From Planctomycetota bacterium (GTDB lineage Bacteria > Planctomycetota > SZUA-567 > H5-PLA8): a stretch of DNA of 64,000 bases. The stretch lies in NCBI GenBank assembly GCA_015075375.1, contig JABTUM010000001.1, positions 2,041,201-2,105,200 of the forward strand, written 5' to 3'. Position 1 is the stretch's first letter, and the number at the start of each line of letters is the position of its first letter. Below the pieces are notes generated by a model. The model worked only from the letters and a program-made list of their open reading frames with translations, was not told the DNA's origin and made no database searches. The position numbers and the translations under genes are program-made. Shown in pieces: positions 1 to 10,034 of this stretch.

Positions 1-29
1 TTAAAGTTTAGATTCGTGACGCGCATTGG

Positions 30-611
30 TTATGGGGCTCCACGCACCACCACTTCAAAAGCAAGCACTACCATTCCCGGGTGCCCGTCTTCGCCGTCTA
101 CTTTGGGCTCTTCGAGCACACGCAGGTCGGCACCGGAATGAGGCTGGGAAGGTTGCCAGCGGTATACGCCCGGATAGCTGCGGGAAAAATGATCCAGCAA
201 CCGGCCCTTATGGGTACCAGAAGCCAGCGGTCGGGTCTTGGCGCGGAAGCGGTAGAGTTGCCTGAATTCGGGCTTCAAGGCCACTTCGCCCACCGGCGCG
301 AACTCCAACGCCGCTCCGGCCAGTTCGCCCTTAAGTTGCCCTGCCAACCGCTTGGCTTGGGCTTCGAACCATGCCTTCCGTTCATCAGGCTCGATCACAC
401 CGTTCCCGCTTCGGTCCATCCCGTGAAGTTCCATCAGCGCCGCGCGCTCACTAAGTTGCATCTCGTAAGTCAGCTCAAGATTTCCATCGGCGATCCACAT
501 GCGCACCGTACGTGTCACGTGATCGACCGGGGACTCGTGCGCCCAGGGGCTTAATGGCCAAGCCAGCACCAGAAGTACGCCCAATCCGAAGGCGATGCAG
601 GCTCGTGTCAT
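30..611 (-). CDS. small exported protein with an EF-hand-like loop, last gene of the VWA operon
   Basis: This gene encodes 193 residues. The N-terminus has a signal peptide (hydrophobic residues about 6-24 ending SPWAHES), so the product should be exported. Residues about 66-77 (DRSGNGVIEPDE) match the calcium-binding loop pattern of an EF-hand, but only one such loop is seen. I do not recognise the family. Its ATG overlaps the stop of the CBM9/HEAT gene by four bases (ATGA), so it is translationally coupled and is the last cistron of the operon that starts with moxR. Its role is unknown; a calcium-dependent accessory to the exported proteins upstream is only an inference. Confidence 0.75.
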   Translation of the reverse strand: MTRACIAFGLGVLLVLAWPLSPWAHESPVDHVTRTVRMWIADGNLELTYEMQLSERAALMELHGMDRSGNGVIEPDERKAWFEAQAKRLAGQLKGELAGAALEFAPVGEVALKPEFRQLYRFRAKTRPLASGTHKGRLLDHFSRSYPGVYRWQPSQPHSGADLRVLEEPKVDGEDGHPGMVVLAFEVVVRGAP

Positions 612-3364
612 CGCCGCTCCTCCGGCCGGTCGGTGTGAGCAACTGCTCGTTCCAGCAGCGGAGCAAAGTCGCGTATGTCGATTCCGCTGTCGACAAGCGC
701 TTTCACGAAGGGGGCATCGCGAAACTTTCGTATCGCTTCGGCATGAACTTGGGGCGCCCCGGCCAACGCTGCGTGTAGCGCCGCATAGACCACCGCGAAC
801 TCGCTCGACTGCAAGCCCTTCGCTACAATCGCGTGATCGCGCTTGATCGAAGCGAGTCCCATTAGCAGTGCCAGCTTCACGAACGGCGTTCCAGAGTCGT
901 AAATGGATTCCAGCTCAGCCAGGGTCGGCTCGTGGCCATGCTGCGCGAGCGCAAGCTTCAGGTAAAGCCACGCCTGGTGCCGCTGCTCGTAATGCGAACT
1001 CGAAAGCTCCGTCTGTCCCAGGTCGCCGAACGAGGCGGTAAAATCGCGCTCGAGTTCTACGAGCACCGGCAGGACGCGCGGATCGGGAATTCGGCCGAGC
1101 GCCCAAAGGCACTGCACGCGGACTTTCAAGGGTGCGGTCCGGTCGCGCGCCAAATCAAGCAAGGTAGGCGTAGCCTCATTGAGGGGCATGCGCCCCGAAA
1201 TCCCGATCAGGTATTCCGCCAGGAGCGGCTGATCGACCGCCTCAAGGAGTTCGGCAAGCGCTTTCGAGCAATCCGGTCCCCCCACCTTCTCCAGCGCAAG
1301 GACCAGCTTAATCCGCAACGCTACATTCTCTTCGGCCTTGAGCGCGCGGACCAACACAGGCGCGGCTTCGGCCGCACGATACTCGGCCAGCGCATCGATC
1401 AGCGTGGGCGGCGGGGACTCATCGGGGTAGTCGCGCAGCAGCGCCAAGACTTTCGCGCGCAGTTCCGGAACCGGTCGGGCCGCAAGCGCTTGCAGCGCCG
1501 GTCCGGCGAGGTTCTCGCCGGAGTTGCCCAGCGCTTTTTCGATCAGCGCGACGCGTTGCGCCCAGGACGTTCGCGCCGCTACGTACAGCATGGTACGCTT
1601 CACCTGCGCCGAGGCGGCGCGTTCGTACAGTTTCAGCGCGGCCATCCCGGCTTCGGGAGCTTCCGGCCACCCTTGAAGCGCCAGTGCCAGCTCGTCCTGT
1701 GCGGCGGGATCCGTCTCAATCCCCGCGCGCTCCGATAGGGCCGCGAGCGCACGTTCGCCGCCCAGACGACCCAGCGCATTCAAGGCCATCGCCCGCACAT
1801 GCCCGTCGGCATGGGCGGCCTGAAGGACCGCAAACTCCAGCGCGCCTTGCGCTTTAACGTCCCCCACAAACCGCAACAGCGTGGCGAGCATCTCGGGATC
1901 GCGCACCACTCCGGCGCTGCCCGCCAGTGCGACGCCCACCGCCTGCAATTCGGCGCGGTATTGCCGCTCGTGCTTGTACTCGACCAGCCCGCCCCAGGTT
2001 TCAAGCATGGCGCGGAGCGGTTTGGCGCGCGGCTCGGGTGCTTGAGCTTGCGCGTGCAGCCATTCCAACGAGGGCAGCGGCGCCGCCAGCGCCATCGCCC
2101 GTGGCGTATCGGCGGGCCAAGTTGGTAAATCCAGCAGCGCACCCAAGCGAGCTTGGGCATTGCGGCCCGCGGGCTCATAGAACCAGCGATGCGCCACCGG
2201 ATCGTACATGCGCAGCAACTCGGCATGCGACTGCCGGAACAACCCGAGCGCCGCAGCGAGCTTAATCAGCGTCTCACCGCGCGTGGCCCTATTCTGATCG
2301 GCGTAGGGCAACGCGGCTTCCAAGGCCGCCATACCAACGCGAGCCAGTTCCTGAATCTCCTGCGCAACCGATTCACCGCGCTCGGCCTTGGCAAACAGTT
2401 CGCCCATGCTCGCTTTCAGTTCCGCGGCGTCCGGCGCATCGGGCGCCACGGGCAACTGTGCGCCTTCCTTCGGGCCCGGCGCTTGCAACTCGAACCGAGG
2501 CCAATGTGCGATGCCCTTATGCATCCACGGATGCAGCGAGCGAGGGGCATTGTGGAAATACCGTTCTTTCTGGTCGCTGTCCTGAACCACCGCCAACAGT
2601 TGCAGCGTGTGCCCCTCCAAGTGCCAGGCGGCCTCGCCGTCCTGCCCCTTTGGCGGTTTCTTGAACCTTTCCTTCGGAGTATCGATGCTGCCCCATGGGA
2701 TGCGGCATTCGCCGGTATAGCCGCTGTCTTCGTCCCCCGGCGCATTCACGGTGGACGGCTGGCCGTCGGTCTTGGGCTTCAGCTGTACGGACATCTGTAC
2801 CGTGTGAGCGCCTTGGTCCCGCAGCCATTCGTCTTCGAAGAAGAGGATGCCGAACTGCGCGCGCTGAGCTTTAGTTACGGCCCAGTCATCGTCGGCCAAT
2901 ACGCAGTACACATCGTTAAACTGATTCAGCGCGTTGTGGTGCAGTTCCCAAAAGCAGCGCCGGTCGCCCAGCGTCAAAAAGAACTCCACCACATCCGGGT
3001 TGGGCTTCCCACCCCAGATGCTGGCGCCGTCGCGCGGGCGCTCCGCCGGGCCTTCGCGCTTTCCGCTGCCGGCGGCAACGAGTTGCTTGTCGTACGTCTC
3101 GTAACCGAGGTACAGATACTGGCGGTCCCAAGCCAAGCGAACGGTCAAGTGCGCCGCGGTATCCAGAACTCCCGTTGTATTTAGATGATCGCAGCGGATT
3201 GGCGCGGCGGATTTCCAGACGGCCTCGCCGAGCTTGCCGTCGACGGTCACGGCTTCATCGGCAAACGGGATCGGCGTCGCCAGCGCGACATCCTCCGCCA
3301 TGGCTATGCCGCCCAACAGCGCGGAAAGCAGCGCCAAAGCCGGGAGGTTCGATCGATTTTTCAT
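608..3364 (-). CDS. exported protein with N-terminal CBM9-like module and C-terminal HEAT repeats
   Basis: The chosen start (ATG at 3364) begins MKNRSNLPALALLSALLGG, a clear signal peptide, and gives 918 residues. The frame is open for 12 more codons upstream, but those would overlap the preceding gene. After the signal peptide, residues about 30-290 look like a CBM9-like domain: VDGKLGEAVW, then YLYLGYETYD and a typical late segment on solute or carbohydrate binding. From about residue 420 to the end the protein is built of Ala/Leu-rich helical pairs typical of HEAT repeats (for example VRAMALNALGRLGGERALAAL). CBM9 modules of this kind bind sugar ends in characterised relatives; HEAT repeats mediate protein contacts. 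It lies 5 bases after the 1614-residue gene and overlaps the next gene by ATGA. No catalytic domain is visible. Confidence 0.85.
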   Translation of the reverse strand: MKNRSNLPALALLSALLGGIAMAEDVALATPIPFADEAVTVDGKLGEAVWKSAAPIRCDHLNTTGVLDTAAHLTVRLAWDRQYLYLGYETYDKQLVAAGSGKREGPAERPRDGASIWGGKPNPDVVEFFLTLGDRRCFWELHHNALNQFNDVYCVLADDDWAVTKAQRAQFGILFFEDEWLRDQGAHTVQMSVQLKPKTDGQPSTVNAPGDEDSGYTGECRIPWGSIDTPKERFKKPPKGQDGEAAWHLEGHTLQLLAVVQDSDQKERYFHNAPRSLHPWMHKGIAHWPRFELQAPGPKEGAQLPVAPDAPDAAELKASMGELFAKAERGESVAQEIQELARVGMAALEAALPYADQNRATRGETLIKLAAALGLFRQSHAELLRMYDPVAHRWFYEPAGRNAQARLGALLDLPTWPADTPRAMALAAPLPSLEWLHAQAQAPEPRAKPLRAMLETWGGLVEYKHERQYRAELQAVGVALAGSAGVVRDPEMLATLLRFVGDVKAQGALEFAVLQAAHADGHVRAMALNALGRLGGERALAALSERAGIETDPAAQDELALALQGWPEAPEAGMAALKLYERAASAQVKRTMLYVAARTSWAQRVALIEKALGNSGENLAGPALQALAARPVPELRAKVLALLRDYPDESPPPTLIDALAEYRAAEAAPVLVRALKAEENVALRIKLVLALEKVGGPDCSKALAELLEAVDQPLLAEYLIGISGRMPLNEATPTLLDLARDRTAPLKVRVQCLWALGRIPDPRVLPVLVELERDFTASFGDLGQTELSSSHYEQRHQAWLYLKLALAQHGHEPTLAELESIYDSGTPFVKLALLMGLASIKRDHAIVAKGLQSSEFAVVYAALHAALAGAPQVHAEAIRKFRDAPFVKALVDSGIDIRDFAPLLERAVAHTDRPEERR

Positions 3365-3369
3365 GTGGC

Positions 3370-6300
3370 CTACTCCTGCCGCTGCAACATCGTCTCGCAC
3401 CAGTTCGCCGCATCGAGTGCGTTACCGTCTCCGGAATCTTCTACCACCAAGCGCAACCGGCGAGCCGCTGAACAATCAACCGAGAACGCTTTGGCCTTGT
3501 CGAGGCCGGTCATTCGGCCCGAGGCCCAGACGCGCTTGCCGTCCAGGTAAATCTCGAACTGCACGCTGCCGCGACCGCCCGTCACCGCATCGACACCGGC
3601 TCTGCCGGTAAACCGAACGAAGCGCCCCTCCAGCGGGTACTCCACCAAGCTTCGCGCCCAGACACCCAATCCCGTGTCGAACGCATCGGTATCGACCCTC
3701 AACGATCCACCCGCTGCGTTCCGGCCCCAGCGTATCGGCATTGGGACGCTTTGATCGCCGTGCAGCGGTCCTATCGCCGTCAGTGGAAGCACGTTTGCCG
3801 CAGTCGCGGCCACGCGCCACCCCACGCTGTTACCGGCCTCAAGGTATTTAAAACTCAACTTAGCCTTCGGCGAACCACCCAAGGCATCGGCCGGAACCAG
3901 GAACGCAACTTCGCGCAGTCCGCCCGAAAGTTGCGCGTCCGACGCCTTTAAGTCCCATTCGCCGACCGGCTTCTCGTTCGCGCTCACTTCCATCCGATGG
4001 CCGCTGCCTTCCAGAACAAAGGTCTTGCGCACCAACAGCGCTTGCCCCGCAGGAACATCCACCGTCAGCGTCTCTGTGCCTCCGGCGCCAAACGCAAGGC
4101 CCTGCGCATCCACCGTAACCTTACCCAGCGTTTCGACACGCTTGCGGTACGGTTGCCCGCCCTGCTGCGCATAAGCGGGAGCATCGGACACGGGACGCAC
4201 CTCCAACAAGGCGCGCAGGAGCGGAGCTTTTTCGCCTGGTTCCAGAATGGCGCTTCGATCCAGCTCGGCATTGACCTCCGCAGCCGACCCCTTGAAGCGG
4301 AAATACGCAGGCGCGCTGCCGATCGCAAGGCCAAGGGGACCCAAGGCGCGCCGTTCACCGAATAAGCCTTCCGCTTCAGCCCCCTCCAACCCTGCGGCGC
4401 CAAAATCGATCGTTCCGCCGCCGTCGATACGCCAGATCGCCGCCACCGCCGCGCCTTGAGGATCCTTGAACAGCATACCTCGGGTCCGGCCGGGCAATGC
4501 TTCTTCAAAGGTCAGCTCGCGCACGAACTGCCACCGCTTCAAGCGTTCCCGCAAGCCGCACACCGCCCACCAGGACGGCTTCAGGCGATACGCAGAGGAC
4601 GTCAGTTTGAGCGGGGGAGCGCTGTAGCGTGTGCGTTCCATGAGGGAAGTTCCCTCGCGGCCCTGTACGCCGGTCAGATCCAACGTCGTTCGAGTGCCCA
4701 ACGGATGCAGCAGCAGCAGCGCGCGGCTCAGACATGCGGCCTGCCGAAACGCATCGGCTCCGCTCGCGCTTTCGTCCTGATCCCAATTCAAATCTCCGAT
4801 CAAGATCTGCTTGGGCCGCGGGCCCTGCCGATCCAGCATGGCCTGTAAGTGCGCGAGAGGCTGCGTGAGGTACGCGTCTTCAGCCGAGAGCCCGCCCATG
4901 TCCACGCGCAATTCGATCCCATCGAGCGCTTTCAATACGCCCGATTCCTCCAAACCTTGAAGATACGCCAACGCCGTCGGTAAGCGCATGCCGCCGATAT
5001 ACAGTTTGGTTGCAGGCGCATATTCGTCGCGCCAGCGGATCGCCGACCCCAGCATTTCGGCAAATCGTGGCGGAGGCACATGCAGCGGCCCCGGATTATC
5101 CGGACCGTTCCAGATCAGCCAGCCGGGGAGGCCGGCGCCCATTCCGCGCAACGTTTCGCATACGTAGTGGTCCCAATCCTCCTGGCGTTCGGGCGCCATG
5201 AAGATATTCACCGCACCGCCGATGAAGCGCTTGCGGCGCGAGAAGGCTCCCGCTTCGGCCTGCTCGAACCCCGCCCCCGCCGCCCAATACGCGCTGAATC
5301 CCAACAAGCCGTACGGATCCAGTCCGCGGCCTGTTGCGCGCCCAACCTTTTGCAAATAGCTCTGCAGTTGGAAATTTCCTTTATAGTGCTCGACCCAATC
5401 CCAGTCTTCCTCGACTCGTTCGAAGCGTTCATTCAGCGCTTTACGTAGAGCGTACAAATCCTTCAAGGCGGCGCCCGGATCGTCTCCAAGGGCACTCTTC
5501 AGATCCCCCACCACGAAACGCTGGGACGCTTCACCGAGCTTGGTTTCACCCCGCAGCAACACGGCATGCGCGGCATAAGCGCCCGGCCCCAAGGACTCGG
5601 CCAGCGTCACCTGCCGGGACTCGCCCGGCGCCAGCGTCAACTGCGCATCCTGCGAACCGACGGTCACACCCAAACTGTCGAACCACTCAGCCTTCACCCT
5701 CGCCTCCGCCGGAGCCGATCGATCCAGGTTGTCGACACTCAATTCCAGCCGTCCGTCCGGTGAAAATCCGCTTACCGCGCCGGCATCGAGTTGCAACGAG
5801 AGCCGTTCGCCGGGCGGAAGATGCGTCTGAACGCGAACGTCATCGATGAAAATCCGGCCGGATGACTCTTCAGAACCGCGCGGATCGAAGCCCAGATGCA
5901 AGCCGACGGGGAACAGCGGCAGGAACGCGGCATTTTCTAGTGCCCGGTCGTCCGCCTCGCCCAAGAGAGGCAGATCGAAGGACACCTGCTTCCAGCCGGT
6001 CCAGTCGACACGGTGCGCGTTCTGCCAGTTCGAATCCACCGCGCGAGCGAGCAAGAAACTCGCTTCCAGTTGGAATCGCGTCGCCCCCGGTTCGAACCCT
6101 TGCAGCGCATAAAGCCAGCCGCCGGAGCCGTCGCCATGCACCCAAAGGGTGGCCCGACAGGGCTTTCCGGGAAGCGCGCGGTCGATGTGGACTTCAAGTG
6201 GTTTCTTTTTTTCGTCAAAGCTCAAGACCAGCGCACGCTTGCCTTGCTTAGCTTGTTCGCTCGACGAAGCCAACGGTTCCGAGCCGAAGTAGGGACGGTC

Positions 6301-8214
6301 CTCCTCAAAATCCGCGACACGCGCTTCGCTATCGGGTTTTGCGAGGACCAGCACGCGCTTGGCTTGAACCGAGGCGTCAGCCGTGTCGTGCACTTGCAAC
6401 ACCAGCTGCAGCGGACCAGGCGCTTGCCCCCATTTGCTCGCGATCGATTTCAAATCGATCGCGCGCGAATCGGACGCGCCGGCGGCTAAGGTAACGGTGT
6501 ATCGCCCCACGCCCAATTCTTCACCAGCTCCGTCGCGCACCGACCACCCAATCTGGACATTCCGTGAGCCGGTCGTCCAACCGTTATGCACAGTTGCCCA
6601 CGCATTCGCTGCGGGCGAGAACGCATGTGCGGGCGCGTCGTAGCCCAGGAAGGCACGCAGACAATCGGCCTGCGCGAGTTGCGTCGTCACATACGCCGGC
6701 CCGATCAGCACGCGCCCTTTCATGGAACCCTGACCGTCCACGCGCAGCGCCGCCCACTCGAGCGGGTAATCGACGCCGCCCGTCGATCCCTCGGGCGAAT
6801 TACCGCCCAAGCCGTTGCCCGGAAGCACCACCTCCACATACTTCCAGCCTGTGAAGTCAAGCTTGGCGAGTTCCATCTCTCCGTTCACCATGCGCTGCCA
6901 AATCTGGTTGTACGGTCCGATGCTGTTGGTGTGGTCCAGGATCAGAACGGAAAGCTTCGCGCCGCTGCCGTCGCCGTGAACCCAAAGTCCCAGCCGATAG
7001 GCATTGCCCGGCAGGTAACGATCCACGCCGGTGTATGCGACAGCCTCGCCGTCAAAATCGATCGCCATCGCGTAACGAGCCTGAGCCGGCGCGCCTTCGG
7101 CGCCCGCCGGAATCTCGACGCGCGATAGCTTCGTGACCGTCTGTACCTCGCGGTGGACGCGCTGCCGCTCCATCAGCACTTGTTCGATCCAGCCGCGGGT
7201 ATTTTTGAATGCGGGCTGGCTCACGCCTGACGTCAACCAGCGCCCTTCCACGTCGGAGAAGTCGTCAAGCAGCCATTTCGTGTTTCCGACCACCAGCGGC
7301 TCGTCGAGGCGCCGCTCGATCTCCTCGAAGTCCGGCGAGAGAACGTCGCCCGTCAGTCGGAAGGGCGGCAGGTATGCGCCCGGCTGTTCCGCACGCAGCA
7401 CACAAACGTGTTCCGCCAGCGGACCCGCGGGAACTTGAACGCTGAATTGCTGGCTCGCGACCTGTGCCTCGTTGCGGTCCAGCACCTTCAATCTGAGCTG
7501 AACCTGCGCCGCACTCTTCGAAAAATTCCGCACGTCTACGGCCACCTTGAACTCATTTTCAAGTCCGCGCACACGCGGTCCCAACAGAGCCGTGGCCAGC
7601 GTTACGCGGGGTTTATGGGTGCGCGGATAAAGACGCAGATCGTCCAAGCCCACCTCGCCCTCAAGCACCGGCGGCTCGCCGTCCTTGGCCTTCGCCGCTC
7701 CCAATCCCACTCCCGCCCACCAGCCCAGGTGTCCGTCATCGAGATCCGAAAGCGTCACCGAAAACTCACGCCAGCCGGTGAAGTCCAGCTTCACGCCCAG
7801 CGACGGAAGATTCTTCCTATCCTGAAAGCCGCCATCCTTGGGTCGGCCGCTTTGGAATCGAAGTTCGAGGCCATGCCCGCTGCCGTTTCCTTTGATCCAA
7901 ACTTTAAGCGTTCCGCCTTGCTTGAACGAAATGCGTCCGTCTTGAAACTGGAAGTTCGCATGCGGCTGCTTCGGTTCGAAGCGATACTTGAGCCGGCCCG
8001 CTGCGAGCCCCACCTTGGGGTCCTGCTCGTCGGCCTGAATGCCGCCGCCCTGCTGAAAGGCCAACGGTTCGGTGAAGTTCGCAAGCAGGAAATGCGGCGG
8101 CTCGGCGGCGGATTCCCCGGCGCGCAACATCGAGCTGGTTCCGCTCACTAGCACGATCGCCAAACCCAAGCGAAATAACCCGCGGTAAGCCCGCATGGCG
8201 TTCTCCGGATTCAT
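3370..8214 (-). CDS. giant exported multi-module protein: three beta-sandwich modules, degenerate GH-A-like barrel, NPCBM
   Basis: The product is 1614 residues with a signal peptide (about 8-33, ending LRAGES). Three modules share the signature WVHGDGSG followed by DFTGWK (near residues 90-200, 405-520 and 690-800); they look like jelly-roll carbohydrate-binding-like folds. Residues about 900-1200 resemble a clan GH-A glycosidase barrel. Where such enzymes carry WNEP, this protein reads WNGPDNPGP near residue 1035, so the usual acid/base glutamate is missing. The last ~120 residues match the NPCBM pattern: GLGVWARSLVEYPL, then GGRGSVQFEIYLDGK and a closing LVVEDSGDGN. Its ATG overlaps the DUF4175-like gene (ATGA). 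I infer a surface or periplasmic glycan-binding role; enzymatic activity is doubtful. Confidence 0.8.
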   Translation of the reverse strand: MNPENAMRAYRGLFRLGLAIVLVSGTSSMLRAGESAAEPPHFLLANFTEPLAFQQGGGIQADEQDPKVGLAAGRLKYRFEPKQPHANFQFQDGRISFKQGGTLKVWIKGNGSGHGLELRFQSGRPKDGGFQDRKNLPSLGVKLDFTGWREFSVTLSDLDDGHLGWWAGVGLGAAKAKDGEPPVLEGEVGLDDLRLYPRTHKPRVTLATALLGPRVRGLENEFKVAVDVRNFSKSAAQVQLRLKVLDRNEAQVASQQFSVQVPAGPLAEHVCVLRAEQPGAYLPPFRLTGDVLSPDFEEIERRLDEPLVVGNTKWLLDDFSDVEGRWLTSGVSQPAFKNTRGWIEQVLMERQRVHREVQTVTKLSRVEIPAGAEGAPAQARYAMAIDFDGEAVAYTGVDRYLPGNAYRLGLWVHGDGSGAKLSVLILDHTNSIGPYNQIWQRMVNGEMELAKLDFTGWKYVEVVLPGNGLGGNSPEGSTGGVDYPLEWAALRVDGQGSMKGRVLIGPAYVTTQLAQADCLRAFLGYDAPAHAFSPAANAWATVHNGWTTGSRNVQIGWSVRDGAGEELGVGRYTVTLAAGASDSRAIDLKSIASKWGQAPGPLQLVLQVHDTADASVQAKRVLVLAKPDSEARVADFEEDRPYFGSEPLASSSEQAKQGKRALVLSFDEKKKPLEVHIDRALPGKPCRATLWVHGDGSGGWLYALQGFEPGATRFQLEASFLLARAVDSNWQNAHRVDWTGWKQVSFDLPLLGEADDRALENAAFLPLFPVGLHLGFDPRGSEESSGRIFIDDVRVQTHLPPGERLSLQLDAGAVSGFSPDGRLELSVDNLDRSAPAEARVKAEWFDSLGVTVGSQDAQLTLAPGESRQVTLAESLGPGAYAAHAVLLRGETKLGEASQRFVVGDLKSALGDDPGAALKDLYALRKALNERFERVEEDWDWVEHYKGNFQLQSYLQKVGRATGRGLDPYGLLGFSAYWAAGAGFEQAEAGAFSRRKRFIGGAVNIFMAPERQEDWDHYVCETLRGMGAGLPGWLIWNGPDNPGPLHVPPPRFAEMLGSAIRWRDEYAPATKLYIGGMRLPTALAYLQGLEESGVLKALDGIELRVDMGGLSAEDAYLTQPLAHLQAMLDRQGPRPKQILIGDLNWDQDESASGADAFRQAACLSRALLLLHPLGTRTTLDLTGVQGREGTSLMERTRYSAPPLKLTSSAYRLKPSWWAVCGLRERLKRWQFVRELTFEEALPGRTRGMLFKDPQGAAVAAIWRIDGGGTIDFGAAGLEGAEAEGLFGERRALGPLGLAIGSAPAYFRFKGSAAEVNAELDRSAILEPGEKAPLLRALLEVRPVSDAPAYAQQGGQPYRKRVETLGKVTVDAQGLAFGAGGTETLTVDVPAGQALLVRKTFVLEGSGHRMEVSANEKPVGEWDLKASDAQLSGGLREVAFLVPADALGGSPKAKLSFKYLEAGNSVGWRVAATAANVLPLTAIGPLHGDQSVPMPIRWGRNAAGGSLRVDTDAFDTGLGVWARSLVEYPLEGRFVRFTGRAGVDAVTGGRGSVQFEIYLDGKRVWASGRMTGLDKAKAFSVDCSAARRLRLVVEDSGDGNALDAANWCETMLQRQE

Positions 8215-10034
8215 TTCTGACCGGCGCGCGAAAGCGCATCGAAGTAACGGCTGGTCGCATCCTCGTGGCGCGCCGGCGGCGCCGCCGCGCTGCCTTCGGC
8301 CTTCAATTCGGCTCGCACCACTTTCATCTCGGGTTCGTTGCGCACATTCTTGGGTGGCGTGACCAGCAAGTCTTTCGCGCGCTCCAGCCGCTGCAGCTTC
8401 TCCAGTCCCAGCGCGCCGTCCAGCCCGCCGAGCGCAAAGCCCTTGTCCACGAAGCCCGAAAGATCGGGGCGCACCACCACGAGTTCGATCTGCTCCGAGC
8501 GCCCCACGCCGGGTCCCGTCTCGGTGTTATTGTCCGTCGCGAACAGCTCCAACCGCACGCGATCGCCGGGCTCCAGCGGCGGTTGCAGTTCCTTGAAGAT
8601 ATCCTTGAAGATGCCTTGCACGCGGTCGCGCACCGGATCGATCACCCGCGTCGCCGAACCTTCGCGGGACTTTCGGTCCAGGAACTCGTCAACCGTATCG
8701 ATTTTGTAGCTCAATCGCACTTCGGTGACGCCGAAATCGTCTTCGGCTTTCCAGCCGAATCCGAAAGCCGCGGCTTGGTCCGCCAACAGCAGGATTTTCT
8801 TCTGCTTCAGCTCGATGCGCGCGCTGGGCGGCCGGTCCGAAAGCAGTTCGATATCGAACGCGACCGGATGGGGCATCTCGAATCCCTTGCCGTACTCGCC
8901 GGTCAGGTGGATCGCCACGCGTCCGGGCTCCTGCAGCCGAAACGTGAAATGCCCGAACCGTCCGCTGATCTGCAGCGCTTGGCGCGTGCCGTCCTGCCAG
9001 GCGACCTGCGACCGCTCTCCGTGAAGGTTGGTGTTCGCCTTGAAGCTCACCAGAACCTCCGTGCCGGGAAGTCCCGCGAGTTTCGGCACGAGCCCGGTGA
9101 GCGTGTAATTCGGGGCGCTGGTGTACGGCGGAGGCGTGATCTCGAAGTGGATCGCCTGAACCACCGGGAGATCGCCTACTTTGACTTCAAAACTCGAAGC
9201 CTTCCGTTCGCCGTATCCGAAAACGTATCGGAACGCCGCCTGCGCGTTCTCGACGACGAACGTCGCACGCCCATCCACCAGCGTCAGCGCATGGGTTTGC
9301 CGTTCGCCGCTGGCCGCATCCTCCAGCGTGATCTCGGCATCCCGGCGCATGGCGCCTCGAACGTGCAACTCGAGCTGCACCGCGGAACCACGCACCACCG
9401 CGATATCGCCGGGCAGCACTTCCAACTCCACGGGAAAGAGCGCCTCCCACGCCACGGCATACGCATCATGCAGGCGAACCATGCGTTGCTGGAGCACCTG
9501 CGGCGCGCCAAAGGCCAGTGCGGCCCAAGCGAGCACCACCGCCAGCGCCAGGCCCAACGCGCGCCGCGCGTCTCGCAGATCGAGCAGACTTTCGAGACGT
9601 AGGCTCTCCAGCCCCGCCGCGGCCTGATCGACCAGCCGCTCCACAAACCGCCGCGTATCGGGATGCCCGGCTCCGGCCGCCAAATCCCGGCCCAATTGCA
9701 GCGAACCGATCAGCCGGTTGTCCAGCGATCCGTGAAGCCGCTCGGCCGCTCGTGCCTCGGACTCCAGATCCATGCGCATCCGGAACAGTGGTGCGAGCAG
9801 CGCGACCGACTTCCACGCGCTCCAGCCTGCGGTGAAGAAGAACGTGATCAGGAGCGGCCACGCCGGCAGGTCGGCCGCCGCATCCAGCAGCACCCAGCCC
9901 AGCAGCATGCCCGGCACGCTGAGGATAAAGCGGCCCAGCCCGTGCAGCCGGCGCCAGCGCAACCGGAAGCGCCCGAAGCGGCCGAGCGCATCCTTCAAGC
10001 GCTCATAGGCTTGAACGGTCGTCGCCGCGCTCAT
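8211..10034 (-). CDS. DUF4175-like membrane protein
   Basis: This 607-residue protein has two membrane segments near the N-terminus (about 33-90, including LITFFFTAGWSAWKSVALL) and a third at about 162-182 (ALGLALAVVLAWAALAFGA). A large extracytoplasmic part follows with Ig-like beta segments such as VELEVLPGDIAVVRGSAVQLELHVRG. The layout matches DUF4175-type proteins that sit beside MoxR/VWA genes. Function is not established for the family; by position it may serve like the BatD proteins of aerotolerance-type operons. Start and stop overlap both neighbours by ATGA. Confidence 0.75.
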   Translation of the reverse strand: MSAATTVQAYERLKDALGRFGRFRLRWRRLHGLGRFILSVPGMLLGWVLLDAAADLPAWPLLITFFFTAGWSAWKSVALLAPLFRMRMDLESEARAAERLHGSLDNRLIGSLQLGRDLAAGAGHPDTRRFVERLVDQAAAGLESLRLESLLDLRDARRALGLALAVVLAWAALAFGAPQVLQQRMVRLHDAYAVAWEALFPVELEVLPGDIAVVRGSAVQLELHVRGAMRRDAEITLEDAASGERQTHALTLVDGRATFVVENAQAAFRYVFGYGERKASSFEVKVGDLPVVQAIHFEITPPPYTSAPNYTLTGLVPKLAGLPGTEVLVSFKANTNLHGERSQVAWQDGTRQALQISGRFGHFTFRLQEPGRVAIHLTGEYGKGFEMPHPVAFDIELLSDRPPSARIELKQKKILLLADQAAAFGFGWKAEDDFGVTEVRLSYKIDTVDEFLDRKSREGSATRVIDPVRDRVQGIFKDIFKELQPPLEPGDRVRLELFATDNNTETGPGVGRSEQIELVVVRPDLSGFVDKGFALGGLDGALGLEKLQRLERAKDLLVTPPKNVRNEPEMKVVRAELKAEGSAAAPPARHEDATSRYFDALSRAGQK

